DNA from: Paenibacillus lutimineralis
GTDB taxonomy: Bacteria; Bacillota; Bacilli; Paenibacillales; Paenibacillaceae
Assembly: GCF_003991425.1 (NCBI RefSeq)
Contig: NZ_CP034346.1
Coordinates: forward strand, 1,835,501 to 1,899,500
DNA: 64,000 nucleotides
Direction: 5' to 3'
The position numbers and the translations under genes were made by a program. Position 1 is the first letter of the stretch, and each line of letters starts with the position of its first letter. The notes under the pieces are model-generated. The model was not told the origin of the DNA and ran no database searches. It saw only the letters and a program-made list of their open reading frames with translations. Shown here piece by piece: positions 43,129 to 52,309 of this stretch.

Positions 43129-44361
43129 CTACGATAACAAAGAAATCACAGCCCCACCAGCCGCAGAGAACAATACAACCAGCCACGGTGGAAGCTTCCA
43201 TAGCATAAGCATGCCGAAGGCAGCAAGCGCAAGGCAGAAATCGAAAGGGGTATGAATTGCTTTAGTCCACACCGGATCATACAGGGCGGCGAGTAGGATA
43301 CCGATCACGGCGGCGTTAATTTCTTTGAAGATCGCTTGGAAATTGGGGCGTCGGCGAATCGTATCCCAGTATGGCAAGGTACCAATAACTAATAGAAAAG
43401 AAGGGAGGAACATCGCTAATAAAGCAACTATAGCACCAGACCATCCATCCACTACGGTCCCTAAGTAAGCTGAGAAGGTGAATAAAGGGCCTGGTACGGC
43501 TTGAGCTGCTCCGTAACCCGCTAGAAATTGGGCATCTGTCAGCCAGCCTGAAGGAACCATTTCTGCTTGAAGAATAGGTAATACAACATGACCTCCGCCA
43601 AATACTAGCGAGCCTGCGCGGTAAAAGGTATCGAACAACGCCAGCCAACGGGAATGAACGATTGTTCGCAATAGTGGCAACCCGATCAATAGTCCGAAAA
43701 ATAAGATCCAGGCGATGACCGCTGCTCGGCGATGAATAGACGTATTTATATGAGTATGAGGAACTTCTTTAATTTCGGATTTTGTCAGAAATAAGCGGCC
43801 GAATAGCCCGGCAACAGCGATGAGAATAATCTGCGTGTAGGCGGAAGGCCATAATAAGGTGATGATAGCAACGAATATGGCAATGGTACCTCGAATTCGA
43901 TCAGGAGCTAGGCTTCGCGCCATTCCCCAGACAGCTTGGGCTACGATGGCTACAGCAGCGATCATTAATCCGTGCAGCCAGCCAGCGCTGCCAACGTCGT
44001 AGTTATTAATTGCGTAGGCGAAGATCACTAGCGCCAGTGCAGAAGGCAAAGTGAAGCCGATCCAAGAAGCGATTCCACCAAGCAGTCCGCCGCGCATCAT
44101 GCCGATGGAAATCCCGACTTGGCTGCTCGCAGGTCCCGGGAGGAACTGGCATAGAGCTACCAGATCGGCATAGCTTTTTTCATCCAGCCATTTTCTCCGT
44201 TTCACATACTCTTCGCGAAAATACCCCAAATGGGCGATAGGCCCGCCAAAGGATGTAAGCCCGAGCTTCGTAGATGCTCCGAGAATTTCGAGAATCGCAC
44301 CTTTTTTCTGCTTTCTTATTGAAGATTTAGATTGCGATGTTCCCTTTGTTTGTTTGGTCAT
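43129..44361 (-). CDS. chrA: Chromate transporter (CHR family), two-domain
   Basis: 410 residues; a long CHR protein with two homologous halves, each starting with a signature like FGGPIAHLGYFREEYV and GLCQFLPGPASSQ-like, and GSLVFGGGHVVLPI with AGYGAAQAVPGPLFTFSAYLG. It exports chromate in characterised members (known). About ten to twelve membrane helices. Start ATG at the 44361 end has a minus-strand ribosome-like AGAATTAGAG; the N-terminal 25 residues are Lys/Ser rich. Single gene, no chrB regulator adjacent. Other oxyanions are possible. Confidence 0.93.
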   Translation of the reverse strand: MTKQTKGTSQSKSSIRKQKKGAILEILGASTKLGLTSFGGPIAHLGYFREEYVKRRKWLDEKSYADLVALCQFLPGPASSQVGISIGMMRGGLLGGIASWIGFTLPSALALVIFAYAINNYDVGSAGWLHGLMIAAVAIVAQAVWGMARSLAPDRIRGTIAIFVAIITLLWPSAYTQIILIAVAGLFGRLFLTKSEIKEVPHTHINTSIHRRAAVIAWILFFGLLIGLPLLRTIVHSRWLALFDTFYRAGSLVFGGGHVVLPILQAEMVPSGWLTDAQFLAGYGAAQAVPGPLFTFSAYLGTVVDGWSGAIVALLAMFLPSFLLVIGTLPYWDTIRRRPNFQAIFKEINAAVIGILLAALYDPVWTKAIHTPFDFCLALAAFGMLMLWKLPPWLVVLFSAAGGAVISLLS

Positions 44362-44481
44362 CTCTAATTCTCGACCTCATCTCAAAAGATTATGGAATTT
44401 ATGTATTGCTCCTGTGAATTATAGAGCAATACTATTCCGTGATTGTTAAGTGGAGTCATCTGTTTTGTAAAAACATTGTTA

Positions 44482-45102
44482 TCATTCTTTGAATTGTTCT
44501 TTGAGTTCCTTATACGCGGATTCTAAAAAAGGATGTACAACTTTAAGATTACTTTTATTGTCAAATAAGTATTTGATGTAGGCGTATGAAGCAGCGTCTA
44601 TGGATTCTTTTAATGAATGTTCAATTCTTTTTATGTATGGAGGAGTACCATCTTGGTCCCACTCGATTTTATCTGCAACAAATAATACCTTGTCGATCTT
44701 TGAAGCATTCGATTTTAGCGTTGTGTGGCAGGTAATAGCACTTATAATCTCATCATCATGTACATTAAATATTTCTGTAGCCATTACTCCAGATATTTTT
44801 TGATGAATGATCATAGGAAAAATCTCTTCTTCTTTCAATATTTCTAATCCCAAAGCTTTTGCTACATCAATTCGCTCAGAGTTTGGAAAAATTGCACTAA
44901 CATCATGAAGATATCCAGCCATTTTTGCTTTGTATGGGTCGACGCCATAGATTTTGGCCAGTTGCTCTGCTTTTTCTCCTACTTTTAAACAGTGCTCCGC
45001 TGTTTTTGGATGTCCATTTACTATCAGAAAATGATAAAAGTCAGTTTCAACATCTCCGGTCATTGAGATATTCAACATAAATTCATCGAATATTGAATTC
45101 AT
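44482..45102 (-). CDS. HD-domain phosphohydrolase, YqeK-like
   Basis: 206 residues on the minus strand. HD motifs: HCLKVGEKAEQLAKIYGVDP (first His), AGYLHDVSA (HD), IIHQKISGVMAT, ITCHTTLKS, VLFVADKIEWD. The set is that of the YqeK group, known in part as Ap4A hydrolases (symmetrical cleavage to 2 ADP). A canonical YqeK is also present at 58216, so this may be a second, diverged member. The ATG at the 45102 end has AGAGGG upstream. Isolated gene downstream of M42 peptidase. Confidence 0.82.
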   Translation of the reverse strand: MNSIFDEFMLNISMTGDVETDFYHFLIVNGHPKTAEHCLKVGEKAEQLAKIYGVDPYKAKMAGYLHDVSAIFPNSERIDVAKALGLEILKEEEIFPMIIHQKISGVMATEIFNVHDDEIISAITCHTTLKSNASKIDKVLFVADKIEWDQDGTPPYIKRIEHSLKESIDAASYAYIKYLFDNKSNLKVVHPFLESAYKELKEQFKE

Positions 45103-45143
45103 ATCTTCGCACCCTCTTTTGTCTCAAAATTAATATAAAAATC

Positions 45144-45200
45144 CCCCATCCAGCACATGTGAGGGGCAATGAAGTCCTCTGGTGTATTGCTGGATGAGGG
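45144..45200 (-). terminator. Minus-strand terminator
   Basis: CATCCAGCA (45147-45155) pairs with TGCTGGATG (45188-45196), extended by C/G pairs. Read on the minus strand it ends in GGGGGATTTTTATATT. It lies after the M42 peptidase gene. Confidence 0.7.
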
Positions 45201-45254
45201 AAAAGAGTGGCTATAAAGCCTGTAACATTTCGCTAAAAAGGAGATTTTGTACTA

Positions 45255-46328
45255 TTAACTATTCTCCAAAATTGTGTTCAGCGTCGTACGGTCAAGACCT
45301 TTGACGAGCTTGGTCAACAATTCTTTAGCAGCAGCGTAATCATCCGTGTGAATGATGGATGACGAGGTATGGATGTAGCGGGAGCAAATCCCGATGACCG
45401 TTGAAGGTACGCCGCTGCCGCTCAGGTGGACTTGACCGGCATCTGTTCCGCCTGGGGAGACGAAATATTGATATTTGATCTTATTCGTATCTGCCGTGTC
45501 CTGAATATATTCGACCATGCCACGATGGGTGAGCATCGTTGGATCGTAAATCCGCAGTAAGGCGCCTCCGCCTAGCTGTCCGAACGCTTTCTTGTCTCCG
45601 GTCGTGTCGTTGGCCGCACTGGCGTCGAGACCGAAGAAAATGTCAGGCTGGATCATATTGGCGGAAGTCCGTGCTCCGCGCAGACCCAACTCCTCTTGAA
45701 CTGTAGTACCGCAGTATAATGTGTTCGGCAATTTCTCCTTATGTAGAGCCTCCATTAACTCGATTGCCAAACCTACACCGTAACGGTTATCCCAGGCTTT
45801 GGCCATGATTTTCTTCGGATTGACCATCGGTGTAAATTCGCAGATTGGTACGATTTGCTGGCCTGGGCGAACCCCTGCCGCTTCTGCCTGCTCACGACTG
45901 TCTGCACCAATATCCAGATACATCGTCTTCAGGTCCACCGGCTTGCTGCGATCCGCTTCACTTAGCAGGTGAGTTGGTGTTGAGCCGACGACACCGATAA
46001 TTCTGCCCTGCGGCGTAATAATGTGCAGTCGCTGTGCCAATACGGCCTGGCTCCACCAGCCTCCAAGTGGTTGGAAGGAGACCATCCCGTGATCGCTAAT
46101 TCCCGTAGTCATGAAGCCGACCTCATCTAAATGTCCAGCTACCATCACTTTAGGGCCGTTATCGTCTCCGCGCAGTACCCCAAATATACTACCCAGCCGA
46201 TCCTGCAGAAATTCTGTGGTATAGGCTGACATCTTCTCTTTTACAAAGGCACGCAGTTCACGTTCAAAGCCCGGTGCCGAAGGAAATTCGGTAAGTTGCT
46301 TAAATAACTCCAGCGTTTTAGTATCCAT
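45255..46328 (-). CDS. M42-family metallopeptidase (aminopeptidase)
   Basis: 357 residues. Typical M42 features: [12 protein letters not shown] (His and Asp), [22 protein letters not shown] (catalytic Glu pair), FGLDAS, and [14 protein letters not shown]. Family members are cytoplasmic dinuclear-metal aminopeptidases, often tetrahedral dodecamers. Minus-strand RBS AAGGAGAG precedes the ATG at 46328. Substrate specificity unknown. Repeats of the MITE-like family lie right upstream of its start. Confidence 0.93.
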   Translation of the reverse strand: MDTKTLELFKQLTEFPSAPGFERELRAFVKEKMSAYTTEFLQDRLGSIFGVLRGDDNGPKVMVAGHLDEVGFMTTGISDHGMVSFQPLGGWWSQAVLAQRLHIITPQGRIIGVVGSTPTHLLSEADRSKPVDLKTMYLDIGADSREQAEAAGVRPGQQIVPICEFTPMVNPKKIMAKAWDNRYGVGLAIELMEALHKEKLPNTLYCGTTVQEELGLRGARTSANMIQPDIFFGLDASAANDTTGDKKAFGQLGGGALLRIYDPTMLTHRGMVEYIQDTADTNKIKYQYFVSPGGTDAGQVHLSGSGVPSTVIGICSRYIHTSSSIIHTDDYAAAKELLTKLVKGLDRTTLNTILENS

Positions 46329-46362
46329 TTCGTATCTCTCCTTGCAGATGATTTAAATGTGA

Positions 46363-46401
46363 AGTCCGCTTCCTGATTTACTTCATGATCCATCGCGGAC
46401 T
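46363..46401. repeat. MITE-like repeat, short copy
   Basis: AAGTCCGC (46363-46370) and GCGGACTT (46394-46401) are an exact inverted pair; the right arm runs on into GTTGAACAACCTCT, the end signature shared with the other copies. Confidence 0.65.
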
Positions 46402-46403
46402 TG

Positions 46404-46606
46404 TTGAACAACCTCTTTTAGTGCGCGTTTAAAAAGTCCTACTTTCAGCACCGAGAAGGTTGGATGAAGCTAGGGACTGAGGAGCGGAGCGTACGTAGTT
46501 TGTACGTGAGCACCGGAAGGCCCGGCTGAATTCAAGATTCGATGTTGATTAAGCTACCCGTGCTACTTCGTGATCAAAGGGGGACTTTTTAAACAACCTC
46601 TTTAAG
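46404..46606. repeat. MITE-like repeat, long copy 1
   Basis: Inverted ends TTTAAAAAGTCCTACTT (near 46428) and AAGGGGGACTTTTTAAA (near 46577) differ at two positions, and both are flanked by AACAACCTCTTT (46409 and 46593). The inside has no gene; it contains GAGCGGAGCGTACGTAG and GGCCCGGCTGAATTCAAG, the latter shared with copy 2 at 49814. No transposase. Confidence 0.65.
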
Positions 46607-46737
46607 TATGTACCATCTTGTTAGTATTGTCTATTTGCATACGGGATAAGCCCAAGACTAGGCGAATATCGCACATGGGAAGTGTCTGGAGCATATACTG
46701 CCAAAAAGTTGATGAAATAATTGGGAGGCTAACGAAG

Positions 46738-46815
46738 ATGGAGCGTTACTCCAAGGACTGGATCGTAATTTTCCTGCTCTTTATTCTACTCGTCATTCTT
46801 TTGCTGTATTTGTAG
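46738..46815 (+). CDS. Very short membrane peptide, YjcZ-like sporulation protein candidate
   Basis: 25 residues (MERYSKDWIVIFLLFILL plus VILLLYL) from ATG 46738 with GGGAGG nine bases upstream. A charged N-terminus and one hydrophobic helix resemble the YjcZ-type peptides found in spore formers. A terminator follows and the spoVA operon is next. The similarity is of character, not clear homology. Confidence 0.5.
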   Translation: MERYSKDWIVIFLLFILLVILLLYL

Positions 46816-46855
46816 AAGCAGAAGGTCGGTCTAACTTTTTGCACACATATCAGAC

Positions 46856-46894
46856 AAACAGTGTTTCTCAGGAAACTGGGGGACACTGTTTTTT
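46856..46894 (+). terminator. Intrinsic terminator
   Basis: AAACAGTGT (46856-46864) pairs with ACACTGTTT (46883-46891), then a T run. Separates the short peptide gene from spoVAC. Confidence 0.85.
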
Positions 46895-46903
46895 GCTGTT
46901 CAG

Positions 46904-46932
46904 CGGATATGGATGATTTACCAAACATAACA
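46904..46932 (+). promoter_or_regulatory. Candidate sigma-G promoter of the spoVA genes
   Basis: CGGATA (46904-46909), 16 bases, then CATAACA (46926-46932), resembling the forespore sigma-G pattern (about TGAATA and CATACTA). It lies 71 bases before the spoVAC start. In Bacillus subtilis the spoVA operon is sigma-G controlled (known). Confidence 0.4.
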
Positions 46933-47003
46933 AGTCGCTGTGTGGCAAATAATGAATATGCAGTGTGAGGAGAGGAATCAATTCGCAAGAAGGAGGGACA
47001 ATA

Positions 47004-47504
47004 GTGCCAACGAAGACAAAATCAGGCGCCCGATTCAGGTTGAACTCCATCTCGTTGACTGAAGAGGACTATAAGCAAATTGCTGATTCCCATAAGCCGA
47101 AGACGAATATCTTCAAGAACTGCTTAAAGGCCTTTCTGGTTGGAGGCTTCATCTGCTTCATCGGTCAGTGCATTCAGCAGCTCTTCATGACCTTTGCCGG
47201 GATGTCCGCGAAGCAAGCAAGCAGCCCAACCGTTGCTGTATTGATCATCATATCCGTTATTCTGACATCGCTTGGTGTATACGATAAGATCGCACAATGG
47301 GCAGGCGCCGGTTCAGCCGTTCCGGTTACCGGATTTGCCAACTCGATGTGTTCCTCGGCGATTGAATCAAAGGCGGAAGGCCTGGTACTCGGCGTAGGTG
47401 CCAATATGTTCAAATTAGCTGGATCCGTCATTGTATTCGGTGTGGTAGCCGCTTTTATTGTAGGGATTGTACATGTGATCTTCGGCATAGGGGGGACACA
47501 TTAG
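47004..47504 (+). CDS. spoVAC: Stage V sporulation protein AC
   Basis: 166 residues from GTG 47004, with AAGGAGGG six bases upstream. Membrane protein with four or five helices; motifs FLVGGFICFIGQCIQQLF, GAGSAVPVTGFANSM, and VLGVGANMFKLAGSVIVFGV identify SpoVAC. Part of the SpoVA channel that moves Ca-dipicolinic acid into and out of the spore. First gene of spoVAC-spoVAD-spoVAE; spoVAA and spoVAB are absent here, as in many Bacillota. Confidence 0.96.
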   Translation: MPTKTKSGARFRLNSISLTEEDYKQIADSHKPKTNIFKNCLKAFLVGGFICFIGQCIQQLFMTFAGMSAKQASSPTVAVLIIISVILTSLGVYDKIAQWAGAGSAVPVTGFANSMCSSAIESKAEGLVLGVGANMFKLAGSVIVFGVVAAFIVGIVHVIFGIGGTH

Positions 47505-47505
47505 G

Positions 47506-48528
47506 ATGCTGACTGGTGCACAAACCTGGGAATTCCGCAGCAAACCAACGATCATTGGGGCGGCGACCGTGGTTGGCCCAGAAGAGGGGGACGGGCCGCT
47601 CTCTTCAAGTTTTGACTTTATCTACGATAACCTGGAGATTGATGAGAAAACTTGGGAGAAGGCGGAGCGTAAACTGCTCCAACATGCCTCTTCGCTGGCG
47701 CTTATGCATGCAGGCATCACTAAGGAGCAACTCCAGTTCTTTATTGGCGGCGATCTGATGAATCAGATTATTAGCGCGACCTTTGCTGCCCGGGATATTG
47801 CCGCCCCTTACCTCGGCGTATTCGGCGCCTGCTCAACCTCGATGGAGAGCCTTGCCATTGCGGCCATGATTGTAGATGCCGGGGGCGCCAAATATGCGAT
47901 GGCCGGGACGGCCAGTCATAATTGCACAGTGGAGAAGCAGTTCCGCTATCCTACGGAATACGGTTCACAGAAGCCGGCAACAGCTCAATATACGATTACA
48001 GGCTCTGGCTGCGCCGTAGTCTCCTCATCAGGGACCGGGCCTCGCATCACACATGCGACGATTGGACGCATTCAGGATATGGGGATCAAGGATCCTTTTA
48101 ATATGGGAGCCGCAATGGCTCCGGCTGCAGCCGATACGATCGTAACTCATTTTCGTGATACAGGGCGAGGCCCGGAGGACTATGATTTAATCGTAACGGG
48201 TGATCTGGCCTCAGTGGGACATGCTATCGTTAAGGATGTTCTAAGTAAGGACGGACTATCCATGGATAAGACCGAATTCAATGATTGCGGGCTGATGATC
48301 TTCGATCGGGACAGACAGAATTTTGTTATGGCTGGAGGTAGTGGCTGCGGATGCTCTGCGGTCGTTACTTATGGACATATTATGAAGAAAATGAGACAAA
48401 GAGAGCTGAATCGTGTGTTGGTCGTTGCGACGGGTGCGCTGTTATCCCCGCTATCCTATCAGCAGGGGGAGAGCATTCCATGTATCGCTCATGCGGTGGC
48501 TCTGGAAAGAGAGGCAGGTTCAGCATGA
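47506..48528 (+). CDS. spoVAD: Stage V sporulation protein AD
   Basis: 340 residues, thiolase-like fold. Motifs GAQTWEFRSKPTIIGAATVV, FGACSTSMESLAIAAM and NDCGLMIFDRDRQNFVMAG typify SpoVAD, a soluble subunit that binds dipicolinic acid at the spore inner membrane (known). Starts one base after the spoVAC stop and ends overlapping spoVAE by an ATGA. Complete. Confidence 0.97.
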   Translation: MLTGAQTWEFRSKPTIIGAATVVGPEEGDGPLSSSFDFIYDNLEIDEKTWEKAERKLLQHASSLALMHAGITKEQLQFFIGGDLMNQIISATFAARDIAAPYLGVFGACSTSMESLAIAAMIVDAGGAKYAMAGTASHNCTVEKQFRYPTEYGSQKPATAQYTITGSGCAVVSSSGTGPRITHATIGRIQDMGIKDPFNMGAAMAPAAADTIVTHFRDTGRGPEDYDLIVTGDLASVGHAIVKDVLSKDGLSMDKTEFNDCGLMIFDRDRQNFVMAGGSGCGCSAVVTYGHIMKKMRQRELNRVLVVATGALLSPLSYQQGESIPCIAHAVALEREAGSA

Positions 48529-48875
48529 TTTTTCTGTGGGCTTTTATCATTGGAGGACTGTTCTGTGTAGTTGGGCAAATCATGTTCGATGTGTTCAAAC
48601 TTACTCCTGCACATACGATGAGTGCCCTTGTTGTTATCGGGGCGGTAATGGATGCATTCGGACTATATGATCCGCTTGTTAAATTCGCCGGGGCGGGAGC
48701 GTCGGTTCCGATCACAAGCTTTGGCAACTCGCTGGTTCACGGCGCACTCTCCGAGCTGCAGCGAGATGGCTGGATTGGCGTCATTACCGGGATTTTCGAG
48801 GTCACCAGCGCCGGTATTTCAGCAGCGATCATTTTCTCCTTCCTGGCAGCACTTGTCGTACGTCCAAAAGGATAA
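48525..48875 (+). CDS. spoVAE: Stage V sporulation protein AE (SpoVAEB type)
   Basis: 116 residues from ATG 48525, overlapping the spoVAD stop. Membrane protein: MIFLWAFIIGGLFCVVGQIM, FAGAGASVPITSFGNSLVHG. The repeated GAGASVPITSFGNS motif is shared with SpoVAC. Forms the dipicolinate channel with SpoVAC. Longer upstream frames run inside spoVAD and are not used. Confidence 0.95.
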   Translation: MIFLWAFIIGGLFCVVGQIMFDVFKLTPAHTMSALVVIGAVMDAFGLYDPLVKFAGAGASVPITSFGNSLVHGALSELQRDGWIGVITGIFEVTSAGISAAIIFSFLAALVVRPKG

Positions 48876-48900
48876 GGTAAGCGGGGATACCGGATATTAA

Positions 48901-48945
48901 AGAGCGAACTCTAAGCCATTCGGCGGGAGATTCGCTCTCTTTCTT
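48901..48945 (+). terminator. Terminator of the spoVA operon
   Basis: AGAGCGAA (48901-48908) pairs with TTCGCTCT (48931-48938), then CTTTCTTT. Confidence 0.75.
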
Positions 48946-48984
48946 TGGCTATGTTAAGTTCTAATGTTGATATTTGACTATGAA

Positions 48985-49013
48985 AAAACCGCCGGTATAA
49001 AAAGGCGGTTTAT
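48985..49013 (-). terminator. Terminator, mainly for the minus-strand GNAT gene
   Basis: AAAACCGCC (48985-48993) pairs with GGCGGTTT (49004-49011). Six A precede it, giving a T run on the minus strand. Confidence 0.8.
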
Positions 49014-49031
49014 TGAGCTATCGTTCCCGTT

Positions 49032-49565
49032 TCAATTGTTTTTGCTTATATGAAATAGAACATGTTTATTTAAAGGACTATCTTTCTCAACCTTCGGGTG
49101 ATGGAACATTTTAATAAAACTCATGCCGATTTTTATCATTACGTTTTTTGAAGGGGTATTAACATCGGCTGTAAAACTGTAAACATCATTAAAACCTAAA
49201 TTGTTAAATCCATATTGTAAACAGGCTGCCGCACCTTCTGTTGCATACCCTTTTCCCCAAGCCTCTTTTTTTAGCCTCCATCCTATTTCAATACATGGTG
49301 TGAAATCAGATTCGAATGTTGCCCTGTGAAAGCCTATAAACCCTATAAAGTCTTTATTTTCCTTTACTTCGACAGCATAAAACCCAAAACCACATTCCTT
49401 TAATTCGGCTATAATTGATTGATAAAATCCATTTGTTTCTTCAGTAGACAAGGTTTTCGGAAAATATTTCATAACTTGTTCATCTGCATTGAGTCGACTA
49501 AATGGGACTAAATCATTTTCTTCCCAGTCACGTAATAGTAATCTTGATGTTTCTAAATAGATCAT
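49032..49565 (-). CDS. GNAT-family N-acetyltransferase (RimJ/RimL type)
   Basis: 177 residues. TSRLLLRDWEENDLVPFSRL at the start and IGWRLKKEAWGKGYATEGAA, the acetyl-CoA binding Q/R-x-x-G-x-G/A-like loop, mark the RimJ/RimL-like group. NVMIKIGMSFIKMFHHPK is the usual C-terminal part. Could acetylate a protein N-terminus, an amino acid or an antibiotic. AT-rich and isolated. The ATG at 49565 has a minus-strand GGAGGGG ribosome site. Confidence 0.9.
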   Translation of the reverse strand: MIYLETSRLLLRDWEENDLVPFSRLNADEQVMKYFPKTLSTEETNGFYQSIIAELKECGFGFYAVEVKENKDFIGFIGFHRATFESDFTPCIEIGWRLKKEAWGKGYATEGAAACLQYGFNNLGFNDVYSFTADVNTPSKNVMIKIGMSFIKMFHHPKVEKDSPLNKHVLFHISKNN

Positions 49566-49813
49566 TTTACCCCTCCGAAAAGTTATTTTTGGACGTTTAA
49601 TATGATCGTGTAGTTCGAACGATACTGCCCGTTAGATTAGCAAGAATAAGCAGAAAGCCGAAGTCGTATCGGTCACAGTAAACAGGCACGATTTGACCAA
49701 CATATCTTTCTTATTCGATGCGGTATTCTTGTTTTCCTTTCTGTCCAAGTAACGAAACCAAGCCAAGTAATTCTGCAAATACTTTGTTGCAACAACTTCG
49801 TAAGCATCCGCTT
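49566..49813. other. Intergenic region without recognised gene
   Basis: About 250 bases between the GNAT gene and repeat copy 2. No open frame with coding character. The bases around 49780-49812 may extend the MITE-like repeat leftward. Confidence 0.4.
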
Positions 49814-50012
49814 GGGCCCGGGTGAATTCAAGATTCGATGTCGAATAAGCTCTCAGTGTTACTTCGTGTTAGATATAGAATTTATACGTTATCAGCAGAG
49901 CTGATGAAATTCTATATCGCAAGAAAACCTACCTTTGTATCGCGGTCGCTCATCCTTGAACTTACCTCGATCAGGTTTTCTTATCAAAAGCGGATTATTT
50001 GAACTACCTCTA
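49814..50012. repeat. MITE-like repeat, copy 2, carrying an inserted hairpin block
   Basis: GGGCCCGGGTGAATTCAAG to ACTTCGTG (49814-49868) matches copy 1 (46519-46572), and AAAAGCGGATTATTTGAA with ACCTCTA (49985-50012) matches its right end. Between lies about 115 bases absent from copy 1: a 12-bp exact stem GATATAGAATTT/AAATTCTATATC (49872-49918) with inner ATCAGC/GCTGAT, and a 10-bp exact stem AAGAAAACCT/AGGTTTTCTT (49921-49982). Confidence 0.65.
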
Positions 50013-50096
50013 TGAACTTAAGTATACTTTGCCTAGCGATATCATGTAAAATAGGGAGATACTAGGATGTACGATGATTGGGAGGGGAACAAGCTT

Positions 50097-51053
50097 ATGC
50101 CTGTAAATGAACCAATGATTACGGCACTATCTGCCATTCGTGATAATCTGCAGAATTGTATACTAGGCAAATCATTCGAGATCGAGCTTCTATTAACGAC
50201 GCTACTAGCCGGCGGGCATGTTCTGATTGAGGATGTCCCCGGAACCGGCAAGACACAGCTGATCAAGGCTCTGAGTAAATCAATCAATGGAGAATATCGC
50301 AGAATACAGTGCAATCCTGATATTTTGCCTAGTGACATTACGGGCGTCTCCGTGTTCCATCCTCATGAGGAGCGCTTTGTGTTCCGACCAGGTCCGGTTA
50401 TGACGAACATTTTGCTGGTCGACGAGATTAACCGGGCAACCACGAAGACACAATCGGCATTGTTGGAAGTGATGGAGGAGCGCAGCGTTACCGCAGACGG
50501 TGTAACCTATGATCTCCCGCATCCATTTATGCTCTGCGCTACCCAGAATCCGATCGATTTCGAAGGGACCTATCATCTTCCGGAGGCCCAGCTCGATCGC
50601 TTCATGATGAAGATTCAGATCGGTTATCCCGATGCAGAGACAGAGAAGAATATGCTGTATTCTCACCAGCAAGGCCAGCCTGTAGATCAATTGAGACCGG
50701 TGACGACCATGGAAGAGATCGGGCAAATGCAGCAGCAAATCCGCGCCGTTCATGCGAGCGATATCGTGACCGACTATCTGCTTGAGATCGTACGGCGCAC
50801 GAGAGAGCATGCGGACGTCCTGCTCGGCGCTTCGCCTCGGGCCTCGATTGCTTTTCTCACTGCGGTGAAGGCATTCGCATTCCTACAAGGTCGCGATTAT
50901 GTCCTGCCGGATGATATCAAAATTTTAGCTCCCTATGTCCTGGGACATCGGATTTTACTGCGGCCAGAATCCAGACTCGGCAACATGAACGGAAATCAAG
51001 TGCTCTTCCAGATCCTACGGCAGACTCAAGTGCCTGTAGCTGTGGGGAGATAA
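50097..51053 (+). CDS. MoxR-family AAA+ ATPase
   Basis: 318 residues from ATG 50097 (GGGAGGGG ten bases upstream). AAA+ motifs: Walker A EDVPGTGKTQLIKAL, Walker B NILLVDEINRATTKTQSAL, sensor FMLCATQNPIDFEGTYHLPE, and arginine-finger region ASPRASIAFL. MoxR ATPases act as chaperones, often with DUF58 proteins (VWA-like) (known). First gene of a three-gene operon with DUF58 and a transglutaminase protein. Confidence 0.95.
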   Translation: MPVNEPMITALSAIRDNLQNCILGKSFEIELLLTTLLAGGHVLIEDVPGTGKTQLIKALSKSINGEYRRIQCNPDILPSDITGVSVFHPHEERFVFRPGPVMTNILLVDEINRATTKTQSALLEVMEERSVTADGVTYDLPHPFMLCATQNPIDFEGTYHLPEAQLDRFMMKIQIGYPDAETEKNMLYSHQQGQPVDQLRPVTTMEEIGQMQQQIRAVHASDIVTDYLLEIVRRTREHADVLLGASPRASIAFLTAVKAFAFLQGRDYVLPDDIKILAPYVLGHRILLRPESRLGNMNGNQVLFQILRQTQVPVAVGR

Positions 51054-51055
51054 CG

Positions 51056-52309
51056 ATGCGGGTCATGATGAGTGCAGTAAAATCAGGTCTTGCTTCCCGC
51101 AATTTTTGGAAAGCGGCTTCATTATGGTTCATTTGTTTGTTGTATGTATTGTTTCAGGGCGGAAAGACGTCGTTCATGCTGTTCACAATGATCAATGTGC
51201 TGGCCCTGTATTGGTTCATTTGTAGTCTTGCGGGTGTGAAGCAGGTCAGAGCAGAGCGCAGTCTATCACTGAACGGCGAATTAGCGGGGAAGCAGGCTAT
51301 TCAAGCCGGAAGCCAGGTTGAGGTGAAGCTTAGGTTACAGCTACCCACCTTCATTGTGACTCCTTATTTGGTAGTCAATGAACAGTTACAGCGGCATAAC
51401 GGCGATTCCTGGAAGTATGAAGATAGCATTGTCCCGCGTGTAGGGAGCCATGCGGAGCTCGTCTACCAGACGCCGCCGCTGGAACGGGGCAAATACAGCT
51501 TTCGAGCGACGGAATGCCGCTCTAAGGATATTTTCGGCCTGCTGGAGCACGAAGGAACATTTCAGACGGAAGGGGAGTTCTATGTACTCCCCCGAACGAT
51601 CTTCATCCCCCGCTGGCCATTATTTAGCCGTAACTCCCGCTATTCTGGGCCGGAGACTACGATACTACAATCGCGTCGCGAGACGACGCAAATAAACGGG
51701 GTAAGAGATTATATTTACGGAGACCGAATCTCGAGAATCCACTGGAATGCCACGGCGAAGACAGGCTCCTGGAAATCGAAGGAATTCGAGCGTGAATCGA
51801 TTCCGAAGACGATGATTATATTGGACGCCCATGCCGCCAATTATGTAGATCGGGAGCGGTTTGAACTGGCTGTGTCGACGGTTGCTTCCTTACTAGAGTT
51901 TGGAGGCAGAGAGAGAATTAGCGTGGGACTGTGTATTCTTGGCCGAGAGGTTTGGGGCAGTGCCCCGACGGAGAGTCAGTTCGAGCGCCAGCAAATGCTG
52001 CATCAATTAGTAGATATTAGTCCGGAAGGTACCGGTGATTATAAGGCTCAGCTTGAACAGCGCAAGGAACTGTTCCCTGCAGGGGCGTTCTTTATTATAG
52101 TAACTCCGCTAGCAGATGAGCTTCTGTTCGATATGCTGCGCTGGGCCAAGAGAAGCCAAATGATACCATTTCATATTCATATCGGCAGCGCTAGGAATGT
52201 AGATTCACGTACACGTCCTGGATCCCTATATAACCGTCAGGAAATCGCTGGAATACAGTTATCCTCTCTAACCGATTTGCCTGTATTGTTAGGGGGTGGC
52301 TACGGTTGA
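51056..52309 (+). CDS. DUF58-domain protein
   Basis: 417 residues; two N-terminal membrane helices (ASLWFICLLYVLFQGG, MINVLALYWFICSLAG), then a beta-rich stretch (EVKLRLQLPTFIVTPYLVV) and the DUF58 core (INGVRDYIYGDRISRIHW, KEFERESIPKTMIILDAHA). DUF58 is VWA-like and partners with MoxR ATPases. Two bases after moxR; its stop TGA overlaps the TTG start of the next gene. Probable membrane-associated complex affecting the cell envelope. Confidence 0.92.
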   Translation: MRVMMSAVKSGLASRNFWKAASLWFICLLYVLFQGGKTSFMLFTMINVLALYWFICSLAGVKQVRAERSLSLNGELAGKQAIQAGSQVEVKLRLQLPTFIVTPYLVVNEQLQRHNGDSWKYEDSIVPRVGSHAELVYQTPPLERGKYSFRATECRSKDIFGLLEHEGTFQTEGEFYVLPRTIFIPRWPLFSRNSRYSGPETTILQSRRETTQINGVRDYIYGDRISRIHWNATAKTGSWKSKEFERESIPKTMIILDAHAANYVDRERFELAVSTVASLLEFGGRERISVGLCILGREVWGSAPTESQFERQQMLHQLVDISPEGTGDYKAQLEQRKELFPAGAFFIIVTPLADELLFDMLRWAKRSQMIPFHIHIGSARNVDSRTRPGSLYNRQEIAGIQLSSLTDLPVLLGGGYG

